Source: Synechococcus sp. M44_DOE_062 (lineage in GTDB: Bacteria > Cyanobacteriota > Cyanobacteriia > Thermostichales > Thermostichaceae). Taken from it: a DNA stretch of 64,000 nucleotides. How positions within the stretch are numbered: position 1 is the stretch's first letter; every line of letters starts with the position of its first letter. A program made the position numbers and the translations under genes. The DNA is taken from the NCBI GenBank assembly GCA_015295985.1, contig DVDX01000039.1, positions 1-64,000 of the forward strand, read 5' to 3'. The notes beneath the pieces are model-generated. The model searched no databases, was not told where the DNA came from, and worked only from the letters and a program-made list of their open reading frames with translations. This document shows positions 1 through 9,959 of the stretch, piece after piece.

Positions 1-171
1 GGAGTCGGTGTCGGAGTGGGGGTGGGTGTCGGACTGGGCGTTGGGGTCGGTGTTGGAGTGGGGGTGGGTGTCGGGCTAGGCGTTGGAGTCGGTGTCGGAG
101 TGGGGGTGGGTGTCGGACTGGGTGTTGAGGTGGGCGTGGGTTCTGGAGTCGGGGTAGGAGTCGGCTGGGGC
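1..171. repeat. Low-complexity tandem repeat encoding Pro-Thr
   Basis: The plus strand shows tandem GGNGTNGGNGTG units. On the minus strand they encode alternating Pro and Thr. Such arrays are prone to slippage, so the length probably varies between strains. Confidence 0.85.
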
Positions 172-1067
172 TGGACGATGGCCAGGGCCTCTTCGGCTTT
201 TAGCTCCCCTCGAACCAGCTTAGAGAGGGTGTCTTGGCCGCCAGGGGTGTAGGTGATCTCGCGGGCGGCACTGTTGAACACATTGCGGATGGGATCCCCT
301 TTGCTGTCCACCAGTTCCAGCACCATCACATTGCGACCGGGCCTGAAGCCCTTCAGGTAAAAAGACTCCCAGCGATCCAGCAGGCCGGATTGGCCGTTGA
401 GGGTGTAGCGGATCCGCCAATCCCGTGGCAGGTCGCTGAGCAGGCTCTCCCGCACTGGGGCATTGGCCAGCCAGAAATCCACCAGGATCGGCTCGGCCCC
501 ATAGCTGCCTGTGGGGCGGTTGTAGGTGAGCAGGGGCAGTTGCGGCTGCGGCACGTACTCAGGGGTGGGAGCCAGCACATGGAAGCTGACCTGGGCGTAG
601 GCTTCAGAGTTTTTGAAGCTCTCGTGCCAGGGTTTACCGGCAAACACGCGCAGAGTATGGGATCCCGGCTCCAAATCCTTGAAAACGAGGGGAGCATCGG
701 CATCGTAATGGGCGATGTAGGGCCGATTGTCCAGCACCACGTGCAGATGAGGGCCTAGACCCAATTGCGGATCTTCGAAAAGCGGGTACCCTTGCACCGC
801 GAAGCGAACGGTTACCTGCCGCTCTGACAACACCTCACCTGGCTTGGGGCTGAGGATCTGAACCTGCGGGCGATAATACTGCAAATGGGCATCCAGCTTG
901 GCAATCTCCGGGGGAACCGGCACACGCTCTAGCTGGGGAAGCTGTTCCTGCGGGGGTTCAGGCGGGGATCCCCCACAAGAGGCCAAAACGAGGGCAGCCA
1001 GCAGACAGATCCACCATCTCAACAACCCCCACCTTTTCAACCTGGCATTTTCCGCGTGTTCTTGCAT
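1..1067 (-). CDS. Lipoprotein with C-terminal Pro/Thr repeat tract (3' end outside window)
   Basis: Translating the complement from an ATG at 1067 (preceded by a TAAGG ribosome-binding sequence) gives an N-terminus with Arg/Trp-rich start, a hydrophobic stretch and a lipobox LASC at about residues 28-31, so this is probably a lipid-anchored exported protein. The middle 200 residues look like two beta-rich domains (for example [20 protein letters not shown]) of a kind seen in cyanobacterial envelope proteins, but I cannot name a family. From about position 180 to the window edge the protein becomes an almost perfect Pro-Thr dipeptide repeat encoded by a 6- and 12-nt repeat, likely a spacer or wall-spanning linker. 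The gene runs off the left edge, so its true C-terminus is unknown. It is divergent from ccsA. Confidence 0.8.
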   Translation of the reverse strand, partial: MQEHAENARLKRWGLLRWWICLLAALVLASCGGSPPEPPQEQLPQLERVPVPPEIAKLDAHLQYYRPQVQILSPKPGEVLSERQVTVRFAVQGYPLFEDPQLGLGPHLHVVLDNRPYIAHYDADAPLVFKDLEPGSHTLRVFAGKPWHESFKNSEAYAQVSFHVLAPTPEYVPQPQLPLLTYNRPTGSYGAEPILVDFWLANAPVRESLLSDLPRDWRIRYTLNGQSGLLDRWESFYLKGFRPGRNVMVLELVDSKGDPIRNVFNSAAREITYTPGGQDTLSKLVRGELKAEEALAIVQPQPTPTPTPEPTPTSTPSPTPTPTPTPTPTPSPTPTPTPTPTPTPSPTPTPTPTPT

Positions 1068-1233
1068 GAGCCTTACATCCCAACACTCTCGGTATCCTGC
1101 CGAGCCGCAGACAAGCCATCCCCACATTACCAGCATGTGTCCTTTGGGGAAGATCCCTTCCCCCGCCCTAGAATGGGATCAACTATCAACTGGCCTGGCT
1201 CCAGCCGGGTCGGAAAAACTTTTGAGGTCATGT

Positions 1234-2280
1234 ATGGCTCTGTTGGCGATAACAGCCCTGGCGGGCATGGATCTGGCCCAGTGGCAAGCTCTGCTCAACA
1301 ATGTGGCGTTTGCCATTTGTCTGGGGGCCATGCTGTTTTACTGGGGTGGGGCAGCTTTTCCCCAGGTGCAGCTTCTAACTGAATTGGGCCTGGCGGGGAT
1401 GATCGGGGCGAACTTGACGATAGCAGCCCTGTTGACCGCCCGCTGGATTGATGCAGGCTACTTTCCCTTGAGTAATCTGTACGAGTCTCTGTTTTTCCTG
1501 GCCTGGGGGATCACCGCTTTGCACTTGGTGGCTCTCCACTGGAGCCGCAGCCGCTGGGTGGGGATTATGACTGCCCCGGTTGTAACCGGGATCGTGGCCT
1601 TTGCTGCTTTGGTACTGCCGGAAGATATGCAGGTGGCCCAGCCCCTCGTCCCGGCTTTGCAATCCAACTGGCTGATGATGCACGTGACCGTGATGTTGCT
1701 GGCCTACGCGGCGCTGCTGGTGGGATCCCTTCTCTCCATCAGCTTTCTCATCGTCACCCGCGGTCAGGATGTGCAGCTCAAGGGCAACTCCCTCGGCCTG
1801 CAATTTCGCCCTCCCCAACCCCAAACCCATCCCGAATGGGCGGAAGCCACCCTGCCCTCCCCCGCTTCAGAACTGGCCTACGCCGGTCTCCGCTCTTCCC
1901 GTCCCTCGTCCGCTGAACTCCCCCCCCAACCCGCCCCAGAAGGGATCCCCTGGCAACGGCTGAGCCTGGCAGAAATCTTGGACAACACCAGCTACCGGTT
2001 GATCGGGCTGGGCTTTCCCCTGCTGACCATTGGCATCATTGCCGGCGCCGTTTGGGCCAACGAAGCCTGGGGTACCTACTGGAGCTGGGATCCGAAAGAA
2101 ACCTGGGCTTTGATTACCTGGTTGGTCTTTGCTGCCTATCTGCACGCCCGCATCACCAAAGGCTGGCAAGGCAGACGCCCCGCCCTCTTGGCCAGCATAG
2201 GTTTTGGGGTGGTTTGGGTGTGTTACCTGGGAGTGAACTTTCTGGGCAAAGGCTTGCACAGTTATGGCTGGTTTTTCTGA
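1234..2280 (+). CDS. ccsA: Cytochrome c biogenesis protein CcsA (System II, ResC/CcsB family)
   Basis: Multi-pass thylakoid membrane protein that, with its Ccs1 partner, delivers and ligates haem to apocytochromes c such as cytochrome f and c6. The tryptophan-rich haem-handling motif ([17 protein letters not shown]) lies near the C-terminus, and conserved His residues sit in flanking membrane segments. I chose ATG 1234 because a GAGGT sequence lies five bases upstream; this gives 348 residues, normal for the family. The open frame reaches back to 898, but that upstream part overlaps the divergent lipoprotein gene and has no membrane character. A Pro/Ser-rich hydrophilic loop of about 60 residues in the middle looks longer than in chloroplast homologues. 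A LapA-like gene follows 84 bases downstream. Confidence 0.9.
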   Translation: MALLAITALAGMDLAQWQALLNNVAFAICLGAMLFYWGGAAFPQVQLLTELGLAGMIGANLTIAALLTARWIDAGYFPLSNLYESLFFLAWGITALHLVALHWSRSRWVGIMTAPVVTGIVAFAALVLPEDMQVAQPLVPALQSNWLMMHVTVMLLAYAALLVGSLLSISFLIVTRGQDVQLKGNSLGLQFRPPQPQTHPEWAEATLPSPASELAYAGLRSSRPSSAELPPQPAPEGIPWQRLSLAEILDNTSYRLIGLGFPLLTIGIIAGAVWANEAWGTYWSWDPKETWALITWLVFAAYLHARITKGWQGRRPALLASIGFGVVWVCYLGVNFLGKGLHSYGWFF

Positions 2281-2364
2281 GGGGATTTTTCCCAAAAACC
2301 GGCCCGAGTTTATGGGTATTCTGGTGCTGGCAAGCCGTAGTGGATCCCTTCAAGGAGAAAAGCG

Positions 2365-2748
2365 ATGCGACTGTTCAATTACCTAATCTTGTTTTCAGCC
2401 CTCCTGGCCATTGCCCTCTTTGCCATGCAAAACGCCACCCCGGTCACGGTTACCTTTGCCCCTGGCGTCAGCATCGAAAGCCCTCTGGTGATGGAGCTTC
2501 TGGCCTCTGCCGGGATTGGAGCTGCCCTTGCCTGGCTGTATAGCCTCTGGATGCGTGTCCAGTTCAGCATCGAAGCCCGCGAAAAAAATCGCCAACTGCA
2601 GGAAAAGGAAGTCACCATCACCGAACTCAAGGAAATGGTGGTGGAGCTGGAAGCCAAAGTGAAGCAACTGCCTCCCAGCAAGCGCGCCGAACCCCAAGAG
2701 GACATCCAGGACGTGAAAGAAGTGACTACCGAGGGATCCCCTGCCTGA
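2365..2748 (+). CDS. LapA/DUF1049 domain membrane protein
   Basis: A 127-residue protein with two predicted membrane segments (about residues 1-24 and 40-62) separated by a short loop containing NATPVTVTFAPG, then a charged coiled-coil tail (EKNRQLQEKEVTITELKE) and an acidic end. This arrangement matches the LapA (lipopolysaccharide assembly protein A, YciS) / DUF1049 family, whose exact role in cyanobacteria is not established. AAGGAG lies nine bases upstream of the ATG. It sits between ccsA and tig on the same strand and may be co-transcribed with either. Confidence 0.75.
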   Translation: MRLFNYLILFSALLAIALFAMQNATPVTVTFAPGVSIESPLVMELLASAGIGAALAWLYSLWMRVQFSIEAREKNRQLQEKEVTITELKEMVVELEAKVKQLPPSKRAEPQEDIQDVKEVTTEGSPA

Positions 2749-2824
2749 GATCTCTAAGTTGAACCACAGGCCGTTGAGATAGAATTGAACTTCTGCTTGC
2801 CCCTCTCACTAGTCCATACTTCCT

Positions 2825-4495
2825 ATGCAGGTCACACAAGAAAAACGCCCTGGCAGCCGGGTTGGCCTCAAAATTGTGGTAGAAGCCGACCGGGTGAAGC
2901 GCTCCTACGAAAAAACCTTGCGCCAACTGGAGCAGAATATCCAGATTCCGGGATTCCGCAAGGGCAAGGCCCCCCGCAACCTCGTTGTGCGTCAGGTGGG
3001 CCGCGAGCGCATCCTGGCCAGTGCTGTCGATGACCTAATCAACGAAGCCATTCAACAGGCTTTCAAGGAAGCTCGGCTCACTCCCATCAGCCGGTTCGAG
3101 TTGGATGATGAGGTGGGGCAGCTCTTGGCTCAGTTCAACCCCGAAGCAGACTTCAGCTTCTCGGGATCTGTTGAGGTGTACCCTGAAGCCCGCGTTGGCC
3201 AATACAAAGGGCTGACCGTTACGGCAACCCGCGTTGACGTCAAGCCCGAGCAAATTGACCGGCTCATCGACCAGTGGCGGGATCAGCGGGCCACTCTCTT
3301 GCCGGTTGAAGATCGGCCTGCTCAGTTGGGGGATGTGGTGGTGATCGATTTTGAGGCCCGCGATGCAGAAGGCAATCCCCTCCACGAGATGGCCACCCAG
3401 GACTTCCAGTTGGAACTCAAGGAAAACAACTTCATCCCCGGTTTTGTGGCGGGCATTGTGGGCATGCAGCTCGACGAAACCAAGGAGATCGCAGCCACCT
3501 TCCCTGACGACTACTTCAGAGAAGAGTTGGCCGGGAAAACGGTTACCTTCACCGTTTGCCTGAAGGAGATCAAGGCCAAAGAGCTGCCCGAATTGGACGA
3601 TGCTTTTGTGCAAGAGATCAGCAGCTTTCAAGCGGTGGCCGAACTGCGGGAACACCTGCAAAAGCGCCTCGAACAGGATGCCCTGGCACAATCTGAGGAG
3701 AACCTGGAAACCGCCATCCTCAACGCCATCTTGGAAACCACCGAGGTGGATCTGCCCGAAACCCTCATCGAACAAGAAATGACACAACTGCTGGCCCAGA
3801 GTCTGCAAGCTTTGCGGCAGGAAGGCATCAAGACAGGGGAGATCCGCAAGTTCTTGTCCGAATTGCCTCCCGAAACCCTCAACCAGTTGAAAGAGCGCCA
3901 TCGACCCGAAGCCATCAACCGGCTACGACGCACCTTGGCCCTGAGTGCCATCGTTCGGCAAGAGCAAATTGCCGTAGACTCTACGGAGTTGGACGTGGAA
4001 GTGGAAGAAGTGATGGCGGCCTATGCCCAGCAAGGGCAGAAGCTGGATCGGGAACGGGTACGCCAAACCGTCTATGAAGGCTTGCTGATCGACAAGGTGA
4101 TGGCCTGGCTGAAGTCGCAAACCACGGTCAACTGGGTCGATGGCGAGGGAAATCCAACCCAGGCACCTACTTCTTGGGCAGGCCTAGAGGAGAGGGTTGA
4201 AGTGCCAGAGGCCGAGTTTGAGGCCGATGGGCCAGAGATATCCGGGATCCCTGAGGCTGTTGAATCCTCCTCAGAGACGGCTACGAACGCAGAAACTGAG
4301 GGAGAAGCGGTAGCCGCGGAAGCCGAACCGGTTCTAGAAGAGGCTGTGGAAGCATCCCCTGCGGAAACTCTCTCAGACTCAGATCCAAAACCAGGGGCAA
4401 CGATCCCGGTTGAGGAGAAGGCGAAGGAGACCGCTGTAGAAATCCCGGCAGCAGAAGAGCCCAAGCCAAGCAAAAAGGGCAAAAAAGGCAGGTAG
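2825..4495 (+). CDS. tig: Trigger factor (ribosome-associated chaperone, PPIase)
   Basis: Nascent-chain chaperone that docks on ribosomal protein L23 near the exit tunnel. The N-terminal ribosome-binding domain contains the signature GFRKGKAPRNLV (about residues 44-55). The FKBP-type prolyl isomerase domain follows at about residues 165-250 (QLGDVVVIDFEARDAEG), then the helical C-terminal chaperone arms to about residue 440. At 556 residues it is longer than the usual 430-480. The extra last 110 residues are acidic and Ala/Glu/Pro-rich and end in a short basic cluster (KKGKKGR). In many cyanobacteria tig is followed by clpP and clpX; here it is followed by an S41-like gene instead. Confidence 0.95.
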   Translation: MQVTQEKRPGSRVGLKIVVEADRVKRSYEKTLRQLEQNIQIPGFRKGKAPRNLVVRQVGRERILASAVDDLINEAIQQAFKEARLTPISRFELDDEVGQLLAQFNPEADFSFSGSVEVYPEARVGQYKGLTVTATRVDVKPEQIDRLIDQWRDQRATLLPVEDRPAQLGDVVVIDFEARDAEGNPLHEMATQDFQLELKENNFIPGFVAGIVGMQLDETKEIAATFPDDYFREELAGKTVTFTVCLKEIKAKELPELDDAFVQEISSFQAVAELREHLQKRLEQDALAQSEENLETAILNAILETTEVDLPETLIEQEMTQLLAQSLQALRQEGIKTGEIRKFLSELPPETLNQLKERHRPEAINRLRRTLALSAIVRQEQIAVDSTELDVEVEEVMAAYAQQGQKLDRERVRQTVYEGLLIDKVMAWLKSQTTVNWVDGEGNPTQAPTSWAGLEERVEVPEAEFEADGPEISGIPEAVESSSETATNAETEGEAVAAEAEPVLEEAVEASPAETLSDSDPKPGATIPVEEKAKETAVEIPAAEEPKPSKKGKKGR

Positions 4496-4694
4496 GCGAA
4501 TAAGCGGGGCCAGGTCTGTGCTGGGGGCTTTTCTGGATCCCAGCTGGGAAGGTTCCCATCAAGAAGGAGGCGCGGTAGTCACCCCTAGTGTTCTAAGACC
4601 TAAAAAGCAGACATCCGACACTGCTGACAGTGGCAGCAGGGAGCGCTTAGGGTTTATCCTATTATTCGCAACATCTGCAAGAGGTCAGGCTGCC

Positions 4695-6182
4695 ATGAAG
4701 GGATTTGCGCGCGCGCTTGGGGCTTGGGGGATCCTCACCCTGATGGCCGGGATCTTGCCCGGCAGTGTCGTGGGCCAATCAGCCTTGCCCCCTGTGCCCG
4801 TCATACCCTCGGATCCGTCAGGTTTGGGGATCCCGGCAGCCCCTTCACCTCCCCGTGAGCCGATCGGGCTGGATCTGCGCCATCTGGTGGGGTTGTTCAT
4901 CAACGAGTCTTTGGGGGCGGGCAGCCAAGCTGCTGCAGTCAGTTACAACGACCTCTACACCCGCCTGTTGGCCCGAAGCTACGGGGATCCTCGCCCCCCC
5001 ATTGAGGTGGAGTACGAGTTCATTCAAGAGATCCTGCGGGAGTATGGGGATCCCGCCGATCGCTTCTGGGATCCGCAAGCGTTTAAGGACTTGCTCAACC
5101 GTCCTCGTCCTCCCGTACAAGCCCGCGGGATCGGCCCGCGCCAGGTTTATTTGGCTGTGCCGGATCTCACCCCGGCCACGGCTCAGCAGATCCGCCAAAC
5201 CCTCTACACCCAAGACTACAGCCAGGGCATTATCCTCGACCTGCGCGGCTCGGTGGGCTACGACCCCCAAGTGGTGGCGGATGTGGCCCGCTTGTTTTTG
5301 CCCCGCTCCGTCCAGCCGCTGCTGATTACCGAAGACCGATTCGGGCAGCCTACCCTCTGGAGCAGTGAAAATTTGCCCATTGCCGCCGGGATCCCATTGG
5401 TTGTTTTGGTGGATGGCAACACCCGCCAGGGGGCCACCCTCTTGGCTGCCCAGTTGGGATCCAGCGGCAGCACCCTTATTGTGGGTCAACCCACCCAAGG
5501 CAGTGAACGACAAACCCGCTTCTTTGCTCTCCCCTCCGGCGCGGCGGTGGAACTGGCCGTAGCCACCTGGAAAACAGGAGATGGTCGCTCTTTGGAGCGG
5601 GGCTTGGTGCCTTTGCAGACGGTGGAAGGAGATGACAATGCTTGGCTGAAGGCCGGCCTGCAAGCACTGGCCTTACCTCCACGGCGACCTGCCCTACCCC
5701 CGCGGCCCACTGTGCTGGTGCAAGAGGGTCGAGTTGGCCGCTTTGAGCTGGGCATGGATACCCGCAACGTCGATACCCACCTGCTGGGTAACGTTGATCA
5801 GATCCCAGCAGCCTCCGGAGCCAACGTGTTTCAGCCCAATAGCGACTTGAAGATCTTTTACCTGCAGGACTACATCTTCTTCACCTACCGTCATCCGGGC
5901 ATTGTGGATAGCTTTTTCGCCAACCGCATCTACACAACCCACCCGGAAGCCATGACCGGTGAAGGGATCCGCATTGGTTCCACCTACTCGGAAGTGATCG
6001 CCGTTTACGGTGGGCCCGGCGAGAACGGCTACAACGAGGTGGTGCCCTATCCCAAGGGGAGCCGAGAGTATCTGCGCGACGACCGCTACTACGTCAACTA
6101 CGATGCTCTGGGCCTGGCCTTTGCCTTTGAGGTGGGATCCAACCAGGTCACAGCCATTGGCCTGTTCAAGCCGGGGAGCTAA
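4695..6182 (+). CDS. Exported S41 (tail-specific) protease-like protein lacking visible catalytic residues
   Basis: ATG 4695 has GAGGT nine bases upstream and starts a signal peptide (MKGFARALGAWGILTLMAG, cleavage near VVGQS). Residues about 150-330 follow the fold of the S41 core (TPATAQQIRQTL, GIILDLRGSVGYD, PLVVLVDGNT, ATWKTGDGRSLERGLVP), the domain used by carboxyl-terminal processing proteases such as CtpA. Where active members have the Ser-containing G(S/T)ASASE, this protein has DGNTRQGATLL. Where they have TFGKG with the catalytic Lys, it has TQGSERQ. It is therefore probably not a peptidase of the CtpA type. The C-terminal 150 residues (FELGMDTRNVDTHLLGN, YSEVIAVYGGPGENGY) form a further domain I do not recognise. 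It probably acts in the periplasm or lumen. Confidence 0.65.
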   Translation: MKGFARALGAWGILTLMAGILPGSVVGQSALPPVPVIPSDPSGLGIPAAPSPPREPIGLDLRHLVGLFINESLGAGSQAAAVSYNDLYTRLLARSYGDPRPPIEVEYEFIQEILREYGDPADRFWDPQAFKDLLNRPRPPVQARGIGPRQVYLAVPDLTPATAQQIRQTLYTQDYSQGIILDLRGSVGYDPQVVADVARLFLPRSVQPLLITEDRFGQPTLWSSENLPIAAGIPLVVLVDGNTRQGATLLAAQLGSSGSTLIVGQPTQGSERQTRFFALPSGAAVELAVATWKTGDGRSLERGLVPLQTVEGDDNAWLKAGLQALALPPRRPALPPRPTVLVQEGRVGRFELGMDTRNVDTHLLGNVDQIPAASGANVFQPNSDLKIFYLQDYIFFTYRHPGIVDSFFANRIYTTHPEAMTGEGIRIGSTYSEVIAVYGGPGENGYNEVVPYPKGSREYLRDDRYYVNYDALGLAFAFEVGSNQVTAIGLFKPGS

Positions 6183-6341
6183 AAGCGAGAGCGACCCCAG
6201 AATCCCTGCTTACCCGTCAGAGAGGTGGGGGATCCCACCCATCGCCACCTTGTTCCCTGCTGGAGAAAAGTTAATCGATTGTTAACGTTTTTGTCCTGAT
6301 CCCTCAACATCGCCCGGAGCGATGCGGTAGATTAGTGCAGC

Positions 6342-6364
6342 AACCCCCGCAAAGGGGATTTTTT
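6342..6364 (+). terminator. Possible short terminator or attenuator in the purA leader
   Basis: CCCC and GGGG arms around a GCAAA loop are followed by ATTTTTT. The stem is only four to five pairs. It may end the upstream S41-like transcript or attenuate purA, whose start lies 30 bases downstream. Confidence 0.35.
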
Positions 6365-6393
6365 GTGCCGTCTACGGACTGTGGGAGAAGCTC

Positions 6394-7743
6394 TTGGCAA
6401 ACGTCGTGGTTGTCGGTGCCCAGTGGGGCGATGAAGGAAAAGGGAAGATCACCGACCTCCTCAGTGAAAAGGCGCATGTGGTCGTCCGCTATCAAGGTGG
6501 GGTGAATGCAGGGCATACCCTGGTGGTGGCGGGGCAAACCTTCAAGCTACACCTGATCCCCTCCGGCATTCTCTACCCCGACAAACGCTGCATCATCGCC
6601 AGCGGCACGGTGATCGATCCGGAAGTTCTGCTGGCCGAGATCGACCAACTGCATCAATTGGGCATTTCCACCGACAACCTATTCATCGCCGAAACGGCCC
6701 ACGTCACCCTGCCCTACCACCGGGTCATTGACATTGCAGAAGAGGAGCGGCGCGGCATTTACAAGCTGGGCACCACCGGACGGGGCATTGGTCCCACCTA
6801 TGCCGACAAGGCAGAGCGCATGGGCATTCGCGTTGTGGACTTGATGTACCCCGACCAGTTGCGGGAGCGCCTCAGTTGGGCCATTCCCTACAAAAATGTC
6901 TTGCTGGAAAAGATCTATAACTTGCCCCCCTTGGATCCCGAACCCATCATCGAGCAATACCTGGCCTATGCCGAACGGCTGCGCCCCTATGTCACTGACG
7001 CTGCCCTGCTTCTGACCCAAGCCATCGAAGACCGGGAGAACATCCTGTTTGAGGGGGCTCAGGGCACCCTGTTGGATCTCGACTACGGCACCTACCCCTA
7101 CGTCACCTCCTCCCATCCCATTGCCGGTGGCGCTTGTATTGGTGCTGGGATCGGCCCCACCAGCATTGACCGGGTGATTGGGGTGGCCAAAGCCTATACC
7201 ACCCGCGTTGGGGAAGGTCCTTTCCCTACCGAGCTCAAGGATGAGATCGGTGCTTACTTAGGGGCAACCGGTGCCGAGTTTGGCACCACCACAGGGCGAC
7301 AACGGCGCTGCGGCTGGTTTGATGGGGTAATTGGGCGGTATGCGGTGCGGATCAATGGCTTAGACTGCCTGGCCATCACCAAGCTGGATGTGCTGGATGG
7401 CTTGGATGAGATCAAGGTGTGCGTGGCCTACGAGTACCAGGGTCGGGAAATTCGTCACTTCCCCAGTGATGCCCGTGTTTTCGCCCAGTGCAAACCCATC
7501 TACGAAACCCTGCCGGGCTGGAAATGTTCCACCAAAGATTGCCGCTCCATCCAAGACTTGCCCCCCGAAGCCCACGATTACCTGAAGTTTTTGGCGCAGT
7601 TGATGCAGGTGCCGATTGCCATTGTTTCTCTGGGGGCCAGCCGCGACCAGACGATCATCGTCGAGGATCCCATCCACGGTCCCAAACGTGCCCTTCTCTA
7701 TCCGAATGGTGGCAAGCACCTTCATGCCCTCATGCCCGACTGA
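6394..7743 (+). CDS. purA: Adenylosuccinate synthetase
   Basis: Catalyses GTP-dependent condensation of IMP with aspartate, the first committed step from IMP to AMP. The N-terminus holds the GTP/IMP loop [11 protein letters not shown] at residues 8-18. [18 protein letters not shown], the TVTSSHP-like [10 protein letters not shown] and TGRQRRCGW, all family signatures, follow in order. At 449 residues it has the normal length. The start codon is TTG at 6394, supported by GGGAGAAG just upstream and by alignment of the first residues with the family. It is monocistronic as far as can be seen, being followed by a convergent gene. Confidence 0.96.
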   Translation: MANVVVVGAQWGDEGKGKITDLLSEKAHVVVRYQGGVNAGHTLVVAGQTFKLHLIPSGILYPDKRCIIASGTVIDPEVLLAEIDQLHQLGISTDNLFIAETAHVTLPYHRVIDIAEEERRGIYKLGTTGRGIGPTYADKAERMGIRVVDLMYPDQLRERLSWAIPYKNVLLEKIYNLPPLDPEPIIEQYLAYAERLRPYVTDAALLLTQAIEDRENILFEGAQGTLLDLDYGTYPYVTSSHPIAGGACIGAGIGPTSIDRVIGVAKAYTTRVGEGPFPTELKDEIGAYLGATGAEFGTTTGRQRRCGWFDGVIGRYAVRINGLDCLAITKLDVLDGLDEIKVCVAYEYQGREIRHFPSDARVFAQCKPIYETLPGWKCSTKDCRSIQDLPPEAHDYLKFLAQLMQVPIAIVSLGASRDQTIIVEDPIHGPKRALLYPNGGKHLHALMPD

Positions 7744-7803
7744 GGGGGCTTAAGAACAATGGGGACAAGGACAGTGATTGGCTGATCTGGCGATTGAAGA
7801 TGC

Positions 7804-8391
7804 TCAATCAATTTTTTGGAAAAAACAATATTGCCGCAGTTGGGCCAGTTCTGCCTCGCTGAGATCTTGCCACTGGCCGGGAGCAAGCCCCGTCAGAGAG
7901 AGGGGCCCTAGTCCAACCCGAACCAACCGCAAAGTTGGGATCCCAACAGCGGCAGTCATGCGGCGCACCTGGCGATTGCGACCCTCCCGCAGCGTCAGTT
8001 CCAGCCAGGTGGTGGGGATGGAGCGGCGAAAGCGGATAGGGGGATCCCGTGGCGGCAGGGTGGGTTCCTCGGTGAGGATCTTGACCTGGGCCGGGCGCGT
8101 TTTTCGCCCTTGGATGATCAGGCCCTGTTGCAACTGTTGCAGGGCTTGGGGAGTGGGGCTCCCTTCCACCTGAACCCAATAGATGCGCTCATGACCAAAC
8201 TTGGGATCGATCAAGCGGGCATTGAGGCGGCCATCATCAGTCAGCAGGAGCAGCCCTTCACTGTCGCGATCCAGTCGCCCCACCGGATAGACTTTGGGCA
8301 CCGGGATAAAAGACTTGAGGGTGGGCCGTCCCGCTTGGTCGGTGAATTGGGTGAGCACGCCATAGGGTTTGTAAAACTTGAGATAGCGCAT
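7804..8391 (-). CDS. 23S rRNA pseudouridine synthase, RluE-like (RsuA/RluB/E/F family)
   Basis: Isomerises uridine to pseudouridine in rRNA. The catalytic Asp lies in [17 protein letters not shown] (residues about 43-59), and the C-terminal signature [14 protein letters not shown] is intact. The N-terminus begins directly with the catalytic domain ([13 protein letters not shown]) and lacks an S4 RNA-binding domain, as in RluE. The ATG at 8391 fits the family start; the frame extends nine bases further to a TTG but without support. No clear Shine-Dalgarno sequence precedes it. It converges with purA, 60 bases apart. Confidence 0.88.
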   Translation of the reverse strand: MRYLKFYKPYGVLTQFTDQAGRPTLKSFIPVPKVYPVGRLDRDSEGLLLLTDDGRLNARLIDPKFGHERIYWVQVEGSPTPQALQQLQQGLIIQGRKTRPAQVKILTEEPTLPPRDPPIRFRRSIPTTWLELTLREGRNRQVRRMTAAVGIPTLRLVRVGLGPLSLTGLAPGQWQDLSEAELAQLRQYCFFQKID

Positions 8392-8539
8392 GACACACAA
8401 AATGACAAAACTGGTGAACCCAATCTTTCCAATCTTTAAGATTTGGCAGAAAGATTTGGCAGAGCGGCTTCAACGGTAAGATCAAGCCTTAAGGAGCAAC
8501 ATCCCTCCACCGCCAGCAGCGTTTGACGGAGCTCACCCC

Positions 8540-8953
8540 ATGACCATAGACAACAATTTACTTTGGGTTTTGATTGGAACAGCGGGGCTCTCTCTCCTCA
8601 GCCTGGTGTATGTGCTGGTGGACGAGGGCAACAAACGCCGCCGCTACGAACAGCAAAAGGAAAAGGAAGCTGCTCAACCACCTGCGGTTGTTCCTGAAGA
8701 AGCAGCCGGGATCCCGGCTGCACCTCCCCCTTCTGCTTCTGAACCTGTTGCCGCCCAGCCCGCTTCAGTGCCACACCCTGCTGACGGGTTCGCCGAAGTG
8801 TCGCCTAGCGATAACGAGGAGCCAGAAACCTCCCCGGAAGCCCTTCGCGCCAGTGGGACGGAGTCCTTACCCAGCCTTGAGGACTCTGCGCTCGCCAAAG
8901 AGCCGGATACAGCACCCGGCCCTGCAGAGGAAACGCCGAAAGACACCCCGTAG
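8540..8953 (+). CDS. Small single-pass membrane protein with Pro/Ala/Glu-rich tail
   Basis: The ATG at 8540 is preceded by GGAG. Residues about 6-27 form one membrane helix (LLWVLIGTAGLSLLSLVYVL), followed by a basic stretch (NKRRRYEQQKEKE) and about 95 residues of low-complexity Pro, Ala, Ser and Glu. A 21-nt double-hairpin repeat (8846-8866) is read in frame as RASGTES. I do not recognise the family. Its position 63 bases upstream of nadC on the same strand suggests co-transcription but says nothing firm about function. Confidence 0.6.
   Translation: MTIDNNLLWVLIGTAGLSLLSLVYVLVDEGNKRRRYEQQKEKEAAQPPAVVPEEAAGIPAAPPPSASEPVAAQPASVPHPADGFAEVSPSDNEEPETSPEALRASGTESLPSLEDSALAKEPDTAPGPAEETPKDTP
8846..8866 (+). 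repeat. Double-hairpin repeat, GGAC/GTCC type, in a coding sequence
   Basis: Hairpin 1 is CGC-GCCA-GTG with a G-T wobble. Hairpin 2 is GGAC-GGA-GTCC. It is translated in the preceding small membrane protein gene as part of RASGTES. Confidence 0.8.
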
Positions 8954-9016
8954 CAGTTTTTCTGGTTGCTTGTCCGGCCTGAGAGGTGAAGCTTACCCTG
9001 GAAGCTAAAACCGAAA

Positions 9017-9874
9017 ATGAAGGAAGTTTACTTACCAGAGGAGACCCTTCGCGCTTGGCTGTGGGAAGACCTGGGGCACGGCGACCTCACCACAGAGCTG
9101 ACCCTACCCCCAGGACTGAAGGGTGAAGCAGTAATCCTGGCCAAGGAGGCAGGGATCCTGGCTGGCCTGGAGGTTGCCAAGCGGGTTTTTCGGCTGTCGG
9201 ATCCCCAAGTGGAGTTTACCCCTGGAGTGGAGGAAGGGGCCAGGGTGGCTATTGGCCAAGAGGTGGCCCACCTCAAGGGATCCCTGCGGGGCATCCTGGC
9301 AGGAGAGAGGCTGGCCCTCAACCTTCTCCAAAGGCTGTCCGGCATTGCTACCCTCACCCGCACTTACGTGGAGGCTCTCCGGGGAACCTCAACCCAGCTT
9401 CTGGACACCCGCAAGACCACTCCCGGCCTGCGCGCTCTAGAGAAGTACGCAGTACGGGTAGGGGGTGGCAAAAACCACCGCTTTGGGCTGTTCGACGGCA
9501 TCTTGATCAAGGAAAACCACATCCTTGCTACGCAACGCTGTCGCGACCGCGGCACGGGGGCTGTTTTGGCAGCCGTCAAGCGGGCCAAGGAAGGTGCTCC
9601 CCACCACCTCAAGGTGGAGGTGGAGGTGCGGGATCTCCAGGAACTGGAAGAGGCTTTGGCAGCAGGAGCCGATCTCATCCTTTTGGATAACTTTACTCTG
9701 GAAGAGACGCAGGCAGCCGTCCAACGGGTGGGCGGGAGAGTTCCCTTAGAGGCCAGCGGCAACATGACCCCGGAACGAGCCAGGCAAGTGGCCGAGGCAG
9801 GCGTCAATTACGTCAGCGTCGGGGCTCTCACCCACTCAGCCAAGGCCTTGGATCTCTCTCTGCTGGTGGTGTGA
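9017..9874 (+). CDS. nadC: Nicotinate-nucleotide pyrophosphorylase (carboxylating)
   Basis: Converts quinolinate and PRPP to nicotinate mononucleotide, the last step specific to de novo NAD synthesis. Family signatures are all present: [15 protein letters not shown] (about residues 98-112), [38 protein letters not shown] and the C-terminal LLDNF and EASGNM. At 285 residues it is close to normal length. A 21-nt double-hairpin repeat lies in frame at 9525-9545, adding residues after KENHILA (TQRCRDR) at a surface position where other NadC proteins usually have a short Ala/Gly link. nadA and nadB follow downstream, but an IsrB element separates nadC from nadA. Confidence 0.95.
   Translation: MKEVYLPEETLRAWLWEDLGHGDLTTELTLPPGLKGEAVILAKEAGILAGLEVAKRVFRLSDPQVEFTPGVEEGARVAIGQEVAHLKGSLRGILAGERLALNLLQRLSGIATLTRTYVEALRGTSTQLLDTRKTTPGLRALEKYAVRVGGGKNHRFGLFDGILIKENHILATQRCRDRGTGAVLAAVKRAKEGAPHHLKVEVEVRDLQELEEALAAGADLILLDNFTLEETQAAVQRVGGRVPLEASGNMTPERARQVAEAGVNYVSVGALTHSAKALDLSLLVV
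9525..9545 (-). repeat. Double-hairpin repeat, TTGC/GCAA type, inside nadC
   Basis: Read on the minus strand: CGC-GACA-GCG then TTGC-GTA-GCAA, both fully paired. The 21-nt insertion keeps the nadC frame. Confidence 0.85.
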
Positions 9875-9959
9875 CCCTGAGCCAGGTTCCGGCGGGCACC
9901 GTTTTTGGTGCTAGCCTAAGGGAATAACCCAAGCCCGGCTCCCGGCGAACCCGGTGGCG

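Noticed and set aside
16-252. Plus-strand frame of Gly-Val repeats
   Set aside because: It is the reverse shadow of the Pro-Thr tract in the minus-strand lipoprotein gene, which has signal peptide, lipobox and a good start.
3035-3901. Long minus-strand frame opposite tig
   Set aside because: Antisense shadow of a well-supported gene with biased codons.
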